The position numbers were made by a program, and so were the translations under genes. Positions 34,635 to 45,854 of a stretch of 64,000 nucleotides of DNA are shown piece after piece. The notes beneath the pieces were generated by a model. That model saw nothing but the letters and a program-made list of their open reading frames with translations. It made no database searches and had not been told where the DNA came from. The DNA comes from Pyrrhosoma nymphula. Lineage: Eukaryota; Arthropoda; Insecta; Odonata; Coenagrionidae. The DNA lies in assembly GCA_963573305.1 (NCBI GenBank), contig OY754334.1, forward strand, positions 30,807,614 to 30,871,613, read 5' to 3'. The stretch's first letter is position 1, and the number at the start of each line of letters is the position of its first letter.

Positions 34635-34721
34635 TAGAATGAAATTAATTTGCAGTTTTCCACTCTTTTTTATATTAAATATTGGTTTGTGCGACCGGTT
34701 TCGATGTATTACACCATTGTC
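34635..34721. mobile_element. Foldback element F9, left arm
   Basis: It pairs with 36400-36483. TTTGTGCGACCGGTTTCGAT faces the mirrored AAACCGGTCGCACAAA, and CAGTTTTCCAC faces GTGGAAAACTG. On the minus strand the head reads GAAGACAAT, a GTGT/ACAT hairpin, then GAAACCGG. Two Helitrons inserted between the arms. Confidence 0.75.
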
Positions 34722-34775
34722 TTCCCGTCAATACTTCCAACCATCTTTTTTCACTCCCTAACAACCATGTTTAAA

Positions 34776-35605
34776 TCTTCTTATATATAAAATAGAATGT
34801 CTGTTTTGTTCATTCTTTATTCACGCCAATACCATTCATCCGATTGTGATGGAACTTTGGTGAGATGTTGTTCGCGTGCCCATGAAGGTTTCTGAATTAT
34901 AGAAATGGCAAATTTTGGGGTTGTTTTTACCCCAATATTGTTAGCATATACTCCAATAAGAAAAGCATTGACTTCGGTGCAGGTGTTTCTTTATTTGCTT
35001 TTTGAAATTAGTTGCACTCAAGATATTGGATGGAAATTTGTATTATACACCACAAATGAAAGAATGCAGTTTTTAATTCTTTCATTCAATTTTATTATAC
35101 GCTTCGTTTTTGTCCAAATATTGCGTTTTTATCTGGAAATTCATCAATTTTTCTTCCTTTTCAACAATACAAAATTTCCTTGGCAACTAGGCGTGAATAT
35201 TTAATAGCCATTGAATGAATGGTTATTCACGCCTGCCGCATTTAAATCCCAGGTTCTGATACTAATTTGTTAGTTGTAGCCAAATGACTACAGTTCCTCG
35301 GTCGCATTGCCTTCTCAATGACCATCAACAAGGTTAAAGGTCAATCGCTTCAAGTGTGTGGATTGAATCTGGAAAATCCATGCTTTTCACAATATACTCA
35401 CGAGTGGGACAACCGAAAATTTTTGTTTTGCAGAGGACGGTAAGACCAAAAATAATGTATATCCCAAAGCACTTGAATAGATGTTTTCTACTTTAATTTA
35501 ATACACAAAAAATCTTCGTCTTTAATTTATTTTGTACGTGTAAATGTGTCTGCTTTGCATATATATGCCTGCTTAGAAAGAGAAAGAGGCATTGACACGC
35601 ATGCC
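34776..35605 (+). mobile_element. Helitron, family B, copy 1 (3' truncated)
   Basis: The plus-strand 5' end reads TCTTATATATAAAATAG just after an AAATCT context. The 3' end stops inside CGCATGCCGGG, about 14 bases short of the CTAG terminus, and runs straight into copy 2. It contains a decayed helicase C-terminus (35288-35480), so it descends from an autonomous element. Unit sequences are shared with 58740-59622. Confidence 0.75.
35288..35480 (+). pseudogene. Helitron Pif1-type helicase C-terminus, decayed
   Basis: The frame from 35288 reads LQF, RIAFSMTINKVKGQSLQVC and GLNLENPCFS, then shifts frame to SRVGQPKIFV and again to FAEDGKTKNNVYPKALE before a stop at 35480. These are the C-terminal motifs of the Rep/Helicase protein of animal Helitrons (the AFAMTINKxQGQSL helicase motif and the CSRVG motif). 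At least two frameshifts are present, and an upstream stop (TGA at 35285) precedes LQF. The Rep nuclease and most of the helicase are deleted. Confidence 0.88.
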
Positions 35606-36361
35606 GGGGAAACTTAGGTGAGTTGTTGTGCGCGCGCCTTCGAAGGTTCACTGAATTATTAAATAAATTGTACAATAGGTGGAGCGCGATTAGTTTCAAC
35701 AAATGAGCGTTGGCATGCGAGCTTCTCAAACAAGCGAGGAACAGCAAGTAAGCCACGAAGCAGATAGTTCACGAGTTGCTCAATCACGTGCATCATAATC
35801 GTATAAGTGAGACATAATTTGTGTGAAAAGTAACGTATTTTTTTCGTACGTAGAATAATATTTGGTGCAGTGGTCTCTTTGTTTGCTTTTGGATTTTTAA
35901 TGCTTATCATTAAATCACTTAAAGAATAAGGTTTTGAATTCTTTCATTCGATTTTTCGTATATGCTTCGCTTTTCCCTAAAATTGGATTTTTAAGGTCGA
36001 AAATGTAAAATATTTACACTACTTCAGCATTAAAATATTTTATTTACTTATAAACCGCAGCATAGGCATAGAATAGAAACTCATGCCATCATTTGTGCGT
36101 TATGAATTACTGTGTAGGTGCGAGGAATTCTTTGAACTAGGTTTTAAATTTGTTTAGGGACCGATTTTGAACCCTGAAAAGATTTGTGGGCCAAGCCATG
36201 AAAAGTATGGAAATGAATGGGGACTTTAGTATAGAGTATTTAATTTTTCGAATAGACAAAAAAATCATTGTCCATAATTTATTTTGTTCATGTCTGCTTT
36301 GTATATAAGTGCCTACTTAGAAAGAAAAAGTGGCGTTGCAACGCATGCCGAGCACAGCTAG
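35606..36361 (+). mobile_element. Helitron, family B, copy 2 (5' truncated)
   Basis: It starts inside the family at a position equivalent to about 70 bases into copy 58740, and ends with the hairpin GCGTTGCAACGC, ATGCCGAGCACAG and CTAG followed by T at 36362. With copy 1 it forms an imperfect head-to-tail pair whose junction lost both facing termini. Confidence 0.8.
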
Positions 36362-36399
36362 TATGTAAATATTATTTGTTTAGTAGAATAACCGTGCTC

Positions 36400-36483
36400 G
36401 ACAATGGTGTAATACATTTAAACCGGTCGCACAAACCAATATTTAATATAAAAAAGTGGAAAACTGCATATTAATTTAATTCT
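36400..36483. mobile_element. Foldback element F9, right arm
   Basis: It mirrors 34635-34721. The unit head GACAATGG, GTGTAATACAT is followed by TTTAAACCGG where the left arm has TCGAAACCGG (minus strand). Confidence 0.75.
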
Positions 36484-37852
36484 AAGTGAAAGAGCTTTAA
36501 TATTCGTATGGATTTAAGTTTTTAATGGGCTATGACTCATAGAAAAGTTGCGTTTACTTCAATAGAGCGGATCTGTGTCCGGTCGAATACAAGAAAAAAT
36601 AAATTTGTGTTTATATTATCAGCAAAGGAAGCAACTTTCTTGAGTTTTCACTTTCGGTGGCGTATTCTTCTTGCAAAATATCGAAGACCGGAAGCTGACG
36701 AAGAGGCTAGATTCCTTAGTGTTTCTTATCGCCGGAAAGTTTTTTCGCTGGAAAATGAAATTTGAAGCCGCTGGTGATCTTACTTACTTAATCTCTGTAG
36801 AATTAGCTTAAGTTGTTACTGTCGTAATAACTCCATATTCGTTATTTTGAAGTCTCACTATTTTTCCCTGCCATGACGGGCGTAAAAAAGTAGGTTTGCA
36901 TCTCTGCATTCGGTTTTCCATGTTTTCTTTTACAAGTGAGAACCTTTCTCTAAATCTTATTTCGTTTCAGTTGCCATTATTCTTAACCTCTTGTTTCTTA
37001 TTTTTTTTAGGTGAGTGTTGTCAGTGTCATTCAAATAGCAGATAACTGGACCAGTGAGTACTTAATCTTACAATTAATGAGTATTATTTCAAATGAAGAT
37101 AAAAATACGAGAAACTCAATGAATGGAGCCAAAAATACGAAGTTCTTTGTAAATACACCAATTGTAAGTCATCTTTCGCCAAAATGTAATTTTATGGATC
37201 ACGCTGGTTATTTTGTATTTTTTAAATTGAGTATATGTTCGTTTTCACAAAACCTGTTGTTATCAAATAAGCATATTATTAAGAAACGAAAAAATCACCA
37301 AGAAAACATAAACAAAGAAATGATTTTGTATGTTACGCCATGGTTACAACATAAAAATAAAAAAATTACAAAATTTAAAATATCAAAACCTAAACTTCGG
37401 TCTCATTGACGCATTATATGCATCCTTGTTCGATTGTAAAGACTTTGTTGAAAAGTTAATTTAGTCAATAATGCGTTAATCGCCTAAAATTATTAACATG
37501 CTGATTAAAACAGCGCAATTCTTTCTTTTCACTATGCTTCATGCTCGTGGGTATATGATAATACACGAACATAATTGTATGAACATTTATAATGATAGGT
37601 GTTAACGTGAGTACGTGCAGCAGAAGATTAAGGAAGATGGACAACGATTGCAGACGAAGTCCAACTTGACAGCCGATCGTAAACCGAAATGGTGAACGTG
37701 GCGCCAATGCACGTTTTAACGTTTCAAGTTAACACCAATCGTAAACTAGGATTTAAATTCATAGTTTCACGAAAGGCTAATTTCTACTTACATTGTTGTA
37801 CACACCGAGCCCGCCACTCCTCAAGCGTGCCGTAGTCAAAGTAATGGGGTTT
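36484..37852. other. Unassigned AT-rich sequence with a 132-codon frame
   Basis: The plus frame at 37011-37409 is K/N/I rich, starts at GTG and has no recognised domain. Its start coincides with a TTTTTTTTAG|GTGAGTG junction (see findings). 36532-36765 is another unrecognised frame. No gene is supported. Confidence 0.3.
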
Positions 37853-38260
37853 CGCTCTAGTGCGCTAATCAATTCGCACACAATTCATTTCATACCCCTG
37901 CGCACTTGGCAATGCGCTCATCAAAACAGTTCGGGACCATTGTTGATTTTCGCTTCAAAACGAAAGAAATTCGGTAATCACATCCGCGATTGTTGTTTTT
38001 GTATTAATTGTCAGAAAAGGAGTCATGGATGGATAATGTAAAGTTTTTACTTATTTCGTGATAAGAACCTTACTTTTTAAAATGCTTAATTTGAACTAAT
38101 TCGATTACTCAACTCTAAATATACGACCGTGACCATTGCATACCTGCGGAATGTTTCCTACCGGCAAGTTACCAAACGTTTCGCCCATGTACATAGCTCC
38201 ATACAACTTCGTTCGTGTGTGCTGAAGTGCGATAACGTACGTTCCGATCTGCGCTAACTT
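37853..38260 (+). repeat. Dispersed repeat family R3, copy 1
   Basis: It shares ordered blocks with 62488-62860: GCTCTAGTGCGCT, CTGCGCACTTGGCAATGCGC, TCAAAACAG, CATTGTTGAT and finally TCCGATCTGCGCTAACT. A terminal piece (GATTTGCGCTAACTTC) also occurs near 51950. The element type is unknown. Confidence 0.6.
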
Positions 38261-38858
38261 CTCTAACTTCTAACTAACACTCTGAATGGAAAGCTCCCAA
38301 TATTTTGATAGCCTCTGCTCCACACTCGTCATTCACGTCGCCATTTCCGATCTTTCCTTCAGTCAACAAGTGTCTATTTTTCCCCTACTTTCCCTTTCAT
38401 CTTCCCTTCTCATCTTCCTCTTCCTCCTCCCCATAGTACCTTTCCCTGGAGGGTGAGTATGAGAGTAAAGGAAGTTGGTCGGCTTGGCTTTTGAAGTGTT
38501 CCGCAGGGCAATGCTCTCAGTCCCTTCTGATGTGGCCAGGGTCGCATTCAACCCTGGAGGGTGGGCGGGGTGGAAAACGAGATCCTCTGGGGCTGGGGAA
38601 TGAGCGACCATTCCCCTCTCTTCACATTCGCAGAAAAGGCTTTTTCGGACGACTGGACTTTTTTTTATCTGGAATAAATAAAAAATATACTTAAAAAACG
38701 ACGCAGTGGCGCGTCTGCATGCGGCCGATCCAAAATTCTTTCGCGGAGGTCTTGTGGAGTTGTAGACCGGAATTGCTGCAGGTGCGGCCAAAGGGAATAA
38801 ATCCAGGAGAGTATTGAGGAATAAGATCGCTTTACGCGTTGGTCATTCCTCTGCAGTA
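38261..38858. other. Unassigned sequence, partly GC-rich
   Basis: A 142-codon minus frame (38791-38363) starts at TTG, covers C/T-rich and purine-rich strands, and has no recognised domain. Its C-terminal KRKMRRE-type basic run reflects a CTTCCTC tract. Not called as a gene. Confidence 0.3.
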
Positions 38859-39530
38859 AAGTGGTCGAGAAACTCGGTGGCAGTCGTCTGCGCGAAGCGT
38901 GGCATCAAGGAGGGGAAGGCTCGAGTCAAAGGGGTCGGCTAAGAAGCGGATGGGAGTGGACAGCAAATGCTATACCCTTTTTTGTACTCATGGCGGGTGG
39001 ATGTCATGGAGCTAGTAGCCAATGAAAGGCGTGTTCCCTGTCACCTCAATTAATGGCTCCCGGCGGCCAAACAGCGTTGCCAGCTCCTGCGAATAAATGC
39101 ACGTTGGGCTGCGAGGAGTCGCGTAAACCACTGATTTGAGCCTTAACCAAAGAAAACTAACTCGCACGTAGTAAATTTGGCAACGCAGACGATACGAGAC
39201 CACAGTGAACCTCACGGCAGTTAGAGACAGACTGAGTTCCCATCATGCTACTCTTCTGTTATTGGCTGGAAAAGTGAGAGATACACCAGCGCATTCAAGG
39301 TCAGCTGCCATGAGTTGGGAAAAAGGGCATAGTCAACGCTGCCAACATAACTGAAATTCACTTGAGAGTGCAGAAAAGTAGGTATATTCAGCGCGTTCCA
39401 CGGCAATGGTTACGATAAAAAACGAAGCCGGATCAAAATTCGATTATATATTGTTCGAAAACCATCGGAGAAGCCCTATTTTAACGCCTGGGTTAAGAGC
39501 CATAGAGAGAAGGAACGTTAATGTGAATAA
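38859..39530 (+). repeat. GCGAAAC dispersed repeat, longest copy
   Basis: AAGTGGTCGAGAAACTCGG, GGCAGTCGTC, GCGCGAAGCGTGG, GAGGGGAAGGCTCG and GGGGTCGGCTAAG are followed by a central block absent from the 8.4 kb copy. The shared distal block follows (TTACGATAAAAAACGAAGCC, GGATCAAAATTCG, AAGAGCCATAGAGAG, GTGAATAACCG). No coding function is visible. Confidence 0.6.
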
Positions 39531-39547
39531 CCGTAGTTTTTTTAACC

Positions 39548-39770
39548 CATAGTTAGGTGCGCGGGGGTCTGTCAGACCCCCACGAATTTATCATTCCTTC
39601 TAATTTTTTAACTATACGATAAAAATTTTTGATCTTCAGTGTCTTCTAGAAACTTGGTACCTATTCGCCCATAAGATATAAAAATATTTTTTAAATACGA
39701 AATTATTTCAATTTTACTTACAATTTTTAAGTCATGGGGGTCACAGTGACCCCGCGTGCCTACTAACGTT
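39548..39770. mobile_element. MITE with palindromic GGGGTC...GACCCC termini
   Basis: The left end TAGTTAGGTGCGCGG with GGGGGTCTGTCAGACCCCC mirrors the right end, whose reverse complement is TTAGTAGGCACGCGG with GGGGTCACTGTGACCCCC. Subterminal GGGGTC/GACCCC palindromes recall piggyBac-like MITEs, but no TTAA duplication is evident. A related single end lies at 40338-40370. Confidence 0.55.
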
Positions 39771-39925
39771 GTACTTTCTGTCCATGGTTTCCACATGCTA
39801 TTATTCCGTAATTATTATTAATGCGAACCAAATTGAAAAATTGTTATCATTCAATATATCAAGAAGCTATGTTTTTTGTGAGAAAAGAAAAAAAATGTGT
39901 CAATATGCAATGGCAGGTAAGTTAC

Positions 39926-40155
39926 AAAGGCCGTTTTACACAAGGCACGTTATTGCACAATCTGATGTAAGTACGTATTGATGTGCATTAAACATTGTGT
40001 CGTGTAAACCGGTGAATTGCTAGGATGCATGCGCAAATGCATAAAAGAGAGATGGGAAAATAGCCCCTGCTCTAAATCCGAGCCTAAATTCTTGCATTGC
40101 GAAAACAGGTGCTACTTCAAATTGTGCATTAAGTGCCTAGTGTAAAACGGCCTTT
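39926..40155. mobile_element. 230 bp TIR MITE
   Basis: AAAGGCCGTTTTACACAAGG at the left pairs with the reverse complement AAAGGCCGTTTTACACTAGG at the right, and similarity continues through GCACNTTAATGCACAAT for about 40 bp. The interior has no coding. The target duplication could not be fixed. Confidence 0.8.
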
Positions 40156-40337
40156 ATAACTCCACGACATTTTACACAAAAATTATTTACACTTACGATA
40201 ATGATGACTTTTAAGGTAAAATTAATCGATATTGTTGTATAAATGATATTTATGTTTAAAAATTATATGTAACTTAAATATTAGCGTGAAAAAAGTTCAA
40301 AAAATATTATAATTCATTATTAATTTATTTTAAATTT

Positions 40338-40370
40338 TGGGTGCCATAGCCCCACGCGCCTACTTTCTTT
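40338..40370 (+). repeat. Solitary GGGTGCCATAGCCCC terminus
   Basis: AAATTTTGGGTGCCATAGCC and CCACGCGCCTACT resembles the right end of the 39548-39770 MITE and is probably an orphan end. Confidence 0.4.
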
Positions 40371-41689
40371 ACAAAAACTACGCCTACTTAAGGATTAAAT
40401 TCAAGAGGTGGCGCTTCGTAAACTCGGCTGTAAGTGAAGGTGAAGTCGCTTCCGCCATTTTAAATGTCCGTGTTTTTTCCAATGTCGTATAAGGTCTAAG
40501 CATATTTATCTACACTTTTGTTATGCCGGATGTGATTAGTTATATCAACTTACATTACCTTTTCATGATTATTTATTTAAACAGCGCAGGCGACCACCCT
40601 TGAAAAACTATTTTCCAACTTATTGCACGCATTCCCTTTTAATTTACATTTTACAATTAATTTGAAAAGGAAAATGTTTTTAAGTGCCTCAAATATTTCA
40701 CTGTTCAGCAGGAAGTACAAGGAATCTTCCTTGGAATATACGTCCCGTCTCACTATAATTTCGATGCACCGGCTCTGATATTGTCTATATTCTAAGTGAA
40801 TGACAAATTGAGCATGGCGGAGCCTACCTTACCCGAACAAATGAAGATCTTTGGCAATTGACTCTTCCACGGAATAGCGGAACTGCTAACATGCTATGCT
40901 ACCATGAAATGGATATCCTTATGTTTATGGTAGTGTCCCATAGCCAAATCTTTTGCCCTGGCGTCCTACATAAAAATCGCTCATTTTGTCTAAAATTCGC
41001 AAAATATAAGTTAACCCAAAATGCGAGTATTTTTGGTTGCAAACAATTTTGCTAATTGCAATGAGAAGTAAATTTGTTCTATCTCGTAGCTTTTTCAGAC
41101 GGCCTACGATTGGCTCTGCGGTGAAGAACGTGAGAGAGATTTCATGACAGGCTAATAGTAATGTGTTTGAAAGTTTAAATATAGTCCTTATGTGAAGAAT
41201 TTAAGCCAGGGACTGTGCAAAAATCAACCAATCAGTCTGTAAGGAACCAAATGGTTTAATTAATAATGGAAGACAATCTACAAAAAAGGCTTTTTCGAAG
41301 CAGCTCTAGATTAAACTTTCGAATGAAAAATAAGCAGGGTTGAGTTCACATTGGAATGTTAAACGTAAAATGCCTATTGCTGTCATAGAAGATTGTTGGG
41401 TGAGCGTGAAAGAAAGTAGGAAAAAGGTTGGCCCTTTAGATGGCATGATAAAGTGTTAGAAAGTGTGTCGCTCTGAAGAATGAAATAGAAAATGGCTTGT
41501 GCAATACGTTTCTTGGTCCGTCCTAAGCCTGACTCTAGTCCTCGAACTATTGATAATAATAAATGGCCCCATTCCTCTGTTACACACGTCACTGCCCTCT
41601 AGTCCTTGTCGCTGTCAGTAATCTTGGGTTGTGGCCATCGATTGGTTACCTCAAGGTCCCTGTTTCGAGACTTGCCCCGTAATAGATTA
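40371..41689. other. Unassigned AT-rich sequence
   Basis: Short frames at 40858-41055 and 41383-41592 have no motif. Nothing is supported. Confidence 0.35.
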
Positions 41690-42120
41690 AGTTGGTTGGA
41701 GCGATTTTTGTTTATTTACTGCTTTTCCTGAAACTTGGCATGTGTGTTCTCAATTTTTATATCCACACATTAGGTTAAAAAATGCATAATACCGATTTGG
41801 TTTATGGAAATTCAATGCTGTTATAGCTCGTAGACTTACGGCACATTACGTATATTTCCTTATAATTCGAGTAAATATCCACAGATATTTTTCCAAACGC
41901 GAAATTATAAATATCTAATTATTACAACTGTTGCTAAAATATATCAAGGTGCTACGCCAAGGGCAATATGCGGAAACAACGTATTTCAATATTCACACCT
42001 AAATTTTGTATACCGCGCCGAAAACTGTAGTACAACATGTTTTGATTAAGGAAAAAATTGGCAATAGACTGCCTGTATGGTGAGTTCCAATGCATGAACA
42101 GATGCTGTTAAGTGAAATGT
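41690..42120 (+). repeat. Dispersed repeat family R4, uninterrupted copy
   Basis: It aligns with 49862-50590 through TTCAATGCTGTTATAGCTCG, AATATCAAGGTG-type, CGCGCCGAAAACT and GTGAGTTCCAATGCATGAAC blocks. The other copy carries a foldback insertion between the last two blocks, making this the empty-site paralogue. Confidence 0.65.
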
Positions 42121-45100
42121 GGTCAAAGAATTTGTTAACGACTTACTAAAAAAATTATTTAAAAAATGCACTCAATGACCCACAATTACCGCCCCAGTCA
42201 CCTTAAGATCCAGAAAACCCTGTGAACCACCCTAGCAGGATTTGGAACTATAAAACTATTGAAGGCTTGCTTGCAAAGTATGACTCTTCATCATATTATT
42301 TCTCTCTCTTGATATTTCGACCTTCCTTCTCCGCGGCTGTCTACATTAGGGACTTATAGAAAACTGAGAATTACGCAGAAAAAGTATTTCCCTGGTCTGG
42401 GATACCAACCCACTCTGAAGGAAAGGTTGGATGACAAAATCCAAGAACTGGCCGTGGTGAAGGTGTTATGGTATGGGGAGGAGGTATGTAAGTCGATTCT
42501 GGAGTTATGAGTGAGGAGGAAGCCTTGTTATATGCATGCCAAATCCATCTTAAGTAGATAGCGTTCCAAATAAATTAATGAAAATATTGGCGAATGTATC
42601 CGAAAAATATTTGACCACCGTCAGCAGTGGTTCTGTAATATACCTACGGGTACAGTAGATGAACACGCATCCTCTAAACCAACTGATTTTACGTTGACAA
42701 TGTGTAATCTTAGCCACAAAATTCGCATTAAAATTACTTACATTTGGTTTAAGTGTAAAAGAAGGTAACTTAGATTTTTCGAAATAACTCCGACAAAAGT
42801 CTCTCCATTAAAAAAAAAATATTTTCCTCGTTTCTGCTAAATCATGCCGATATACCTTTTGGTAACTTTCAATTTGAAATGAATCCAATAATTACTGCGA
42901 TAACGAATTATAAAACTGTTAGGAGGGTTTTCCGCCGACCAACATCTTCCTGAAAAGCTCCTCGGTTATCAAAGTAGTTGGATCTCTGAATAAAATAGTT
43001 TTCACCAGGGTCTTCGTGAGTGTTGTAAAGACCAGTACTGTGATTTGTAGTGAACATCTATTAAAAATGGACGGTACATCCTAGCGCTCTTGATATTGTA
43101 TATTATATTAGAGTTAATATGTGGACCCAATGTTTGGGCTAACATTACATTGTTTCCAAAGGACTAAATCATGACAAAAGTTTCTTAATAATGAATAATG
43201 ATGGAGAGATAGTACCCGGGGAAACATTTCACGGCAATTCACTCCGTATAAAGATTATTTTTCATGACGGCATGTCGTACAGGATTTTAGACATCCGGGG
43301 CGAGTAATCCTCTGCCCTAAGCTTGCAGAAAGAATTAGACTTGACAATACATCGTGCATATAGTCGTGCTCTTTTGTGATGAAGAGAAATACATTTTTAT
43401 ATGTACATATGTGTTCTATTCAATTCATTCAGCGTTAAAATTCGCTGAATTCTTTCATGCATCTGTTGACGTACATCAGATACGTGCAACACATTGACGC
43501 CATAACATTGCTTCGCCCCAATTTATCACTGTTCTTCTCTTAAGCCCAGTTTAAAAAAATCTCTGTTTTAACATTTTCCCAGCATGCAAACCAACGGTTA
43601 TACGTTCTCCAATCGATAAGACTTTGGTACGTCAACTAACCGACAGTTTGATGTAATTTATGCGAATCCCCAACTCACAGTTCGCATCAAGATAACAAAA
43701 GTGCCACATCATCTCACAGTTAGCGTAAAAGTTCATTCAATCGCCGTTCTTAAGACACTTCTCTTTAGTTCGTACGGCATTTTTTTCTGATTTAATTGTG
43801 CAAAAGTTACAAAGCCTGCAAGCGATAAAAATGAACTTTAAATGCATTTCTTAAGAAATTTGATCTGAATGGTTTAGAGTCGAACCTAATGCTTCAGGTG
43901 TGCAAGAAGTAGCATATTATCTGCAGAGTGGCGAATTGAAATAATGTTTGAAAGTTTTTCAACATCTGATTCTTGAAGAAAACTGAGCATTGCTGAAAAA
44001 CATCACTTAAAACGGTGCAGTTTGCTGCCTATTTTTTACATAAGGTAGGAAATCGCTTGCACCTAAATTTTTCGGCGACGAAACCAAAAAAATCAAAGAT
44101 CCAGAGCTTTATTTTTGCCCATCCTCAAAATTTTTCCCATTTTTTCTTGTTTTACCCTTAGCTCTAATTCTTTGTGCTCATCCGTCCATCTTCCAGCCCC
44201 ACTCCCCCCACTGATCATCTGAGTAGACATCCTTCCTGCATATATCCACCATCATTTTCTTTACTTGTGCAAGTAAAGTACATCCTCTTCCTATCCTATT
44301 TCATTTTTCAGTATTATTATTTGTATCCACCCTTATTGTCAACATCTTTTTCATGCAATAAGATGGAAAAAATACATCCAACTCAAAACTGTCTTTTATA
44401 CTATTTATTGGATCGATAAAAGAATTGGAGAAGGACGCTCCATTCCTGAGGGTATGCTAAAACGGATTTTTGTCTCCAAATATTTTCAATAAATAACTAA
44501 ATAAATGCATATTATTGCGAATATGTTTTTATATTTATCTTATCATATTCCCATATATATTATATAATTTTCATATGCATAAATAATTGAGGGTGACTTA
44601 CATATATTAGTATAAATAATTGAGGTGTACGTATAAACAATTGAGGGTTATGGTACATATTTATGTAGAAATAATACTGGTGACCAAAGCTAATTAAATT
44701 TTTTTCAGCATATGAGGAGAATTGAAGGCTGCGTAAAGTATCACAAAACTATAAAGAGTTAAAGGAAATTTTAAGACAATATATTTTTTTCGCCTTTTTC
44801 TAAATAACGGCATATAGTATTTTATTCTCATGGTTTTCTCAAAGGTGGTCAGCCTTATAAATTGTGTATTATTAAGAATAATATTTAACATCTAATTAAT
44901 TGTAAATCCAATGTCATCCCAATCCAAATACTTATAAAGTGATTTCAGTAAGGTATTTTGAATACGAAATTTTTGTATGCATTTAAATTAATTGTTTGCA
45001 TTTAAGATCCCTCGAATATCTGTGAAACTCGATGTGTGTAGTGAAAACACGCATTCATTTTCGATATTCAGCAACTTTCGAATTTCCGTATTCATTGTTT

Positions 45101-45154
45101 ATTTCCGTCGGCATTTTACATTTACGGCAAAGCCGGTATTAACATGAAAGCAGA
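42121..45154. other. Unassigned AT-rich sequence
   Basis: No gene is supported. Around 42440-42480 one frame reads GRGEGVMVWGGGM, reminiscent of the GGGxVMVWGG motif of Tc1/mariner transposases, but no neighbouring motif supports it. Confidence 0.35.
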
Positions 45155-45315
45155 GAAATGCCCTGCAAGCAGCGATACGCATCGAGATATCGCTACAGTA
45201 GAGGTTTCTGTAGTATTAAAGTCTCATGTTGTAATTTTTGTTGTAATTTTTCAGTGTTGCATATCGATTTGATACTTTCGGGAAACAACGGTCGTATTTT
45301 CATATCTAATGGAGA

Positions 45316-45356
45316 TCTTTCGTCGACCCTTTCCCCGGCTTCATCAGGCAATAGTG
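45316..45356 (-). repeat. Solitary foldback-type core motif
   Basis: The minus strand reads CCTGATGAAGCCGGGG, then GGTCGACGAAAGATC, the shared head architecture with GAAAG for GAAAC. Flanking inverted arms were not found. Confidence 0.4.
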
Positions 45357-45670
45357 AAGTTTTCCATTTGCTGGTTAATATTTATATTGTAGCGTTTGAT
45401 GCTTCGGCGCTGTTTTTTTAAGTTTTTAGTGTTATTTTTAATTATAATTTCATCACCTGAAAAGATTTATTTTTTCTTAATTATTGCAATATGTTTTTTT
45501 GGATGGCTGGTTGTGAGGGGATTGTTGTCGGAGGAGGGGCGAGGGGATTGTCGTGATGTTTGAGACTGACCGAGATGGGATGTGCTGCGGACTCCCGTGA
45601 GAAAGATGCTTTATATTGAAAGAAAACGAAGATAGACTTAGCAGTGACAGACTTCAATTCGTAGAAGTTA

Positions 45671-45854
45671 ATTCTATTAGTACTCATGATTAAAGACTAA
45701 CTTATTACTTTTATACAAATTTTTATTTTATTTTTATTTCCACTTAAAGGCATCGTCAGGTACAGAAGTGCCGCAAAGCAGTGAAACGCATCTTACAATA
45801 AATAATATTTGTTGAAAAGTACTAATTTTGTTTTTAATAATGAGTACTAAAACA
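45671..45854. mobile_element. Foldback element F10
   Basis: Arms of about 55 bp (TTAGTACTCATGATTAAA against TTTAATAATGAGTACTAA) enclose about 65 bp. On the minus strand the interior reads CCTGACGAT, GCC/GTG, then GAAAT. The plus strand has CAGAAGTGCC, then GTGAAACGC. Confidence 0.7.

Noticed and set aside
38363..38791. 142-codon minus-strand frame
   Set aside because: Opens with TTG, has no domain, and its basic C-terminus is produced by a CTTCCTC tract.
42175..42490. Tc1/mariner transposase relic suggested by VMVWGGG and a WPPQSP-like reading
   Set aside because: The two motifs occur in the wrong order and different frames, with nothing readable between them.
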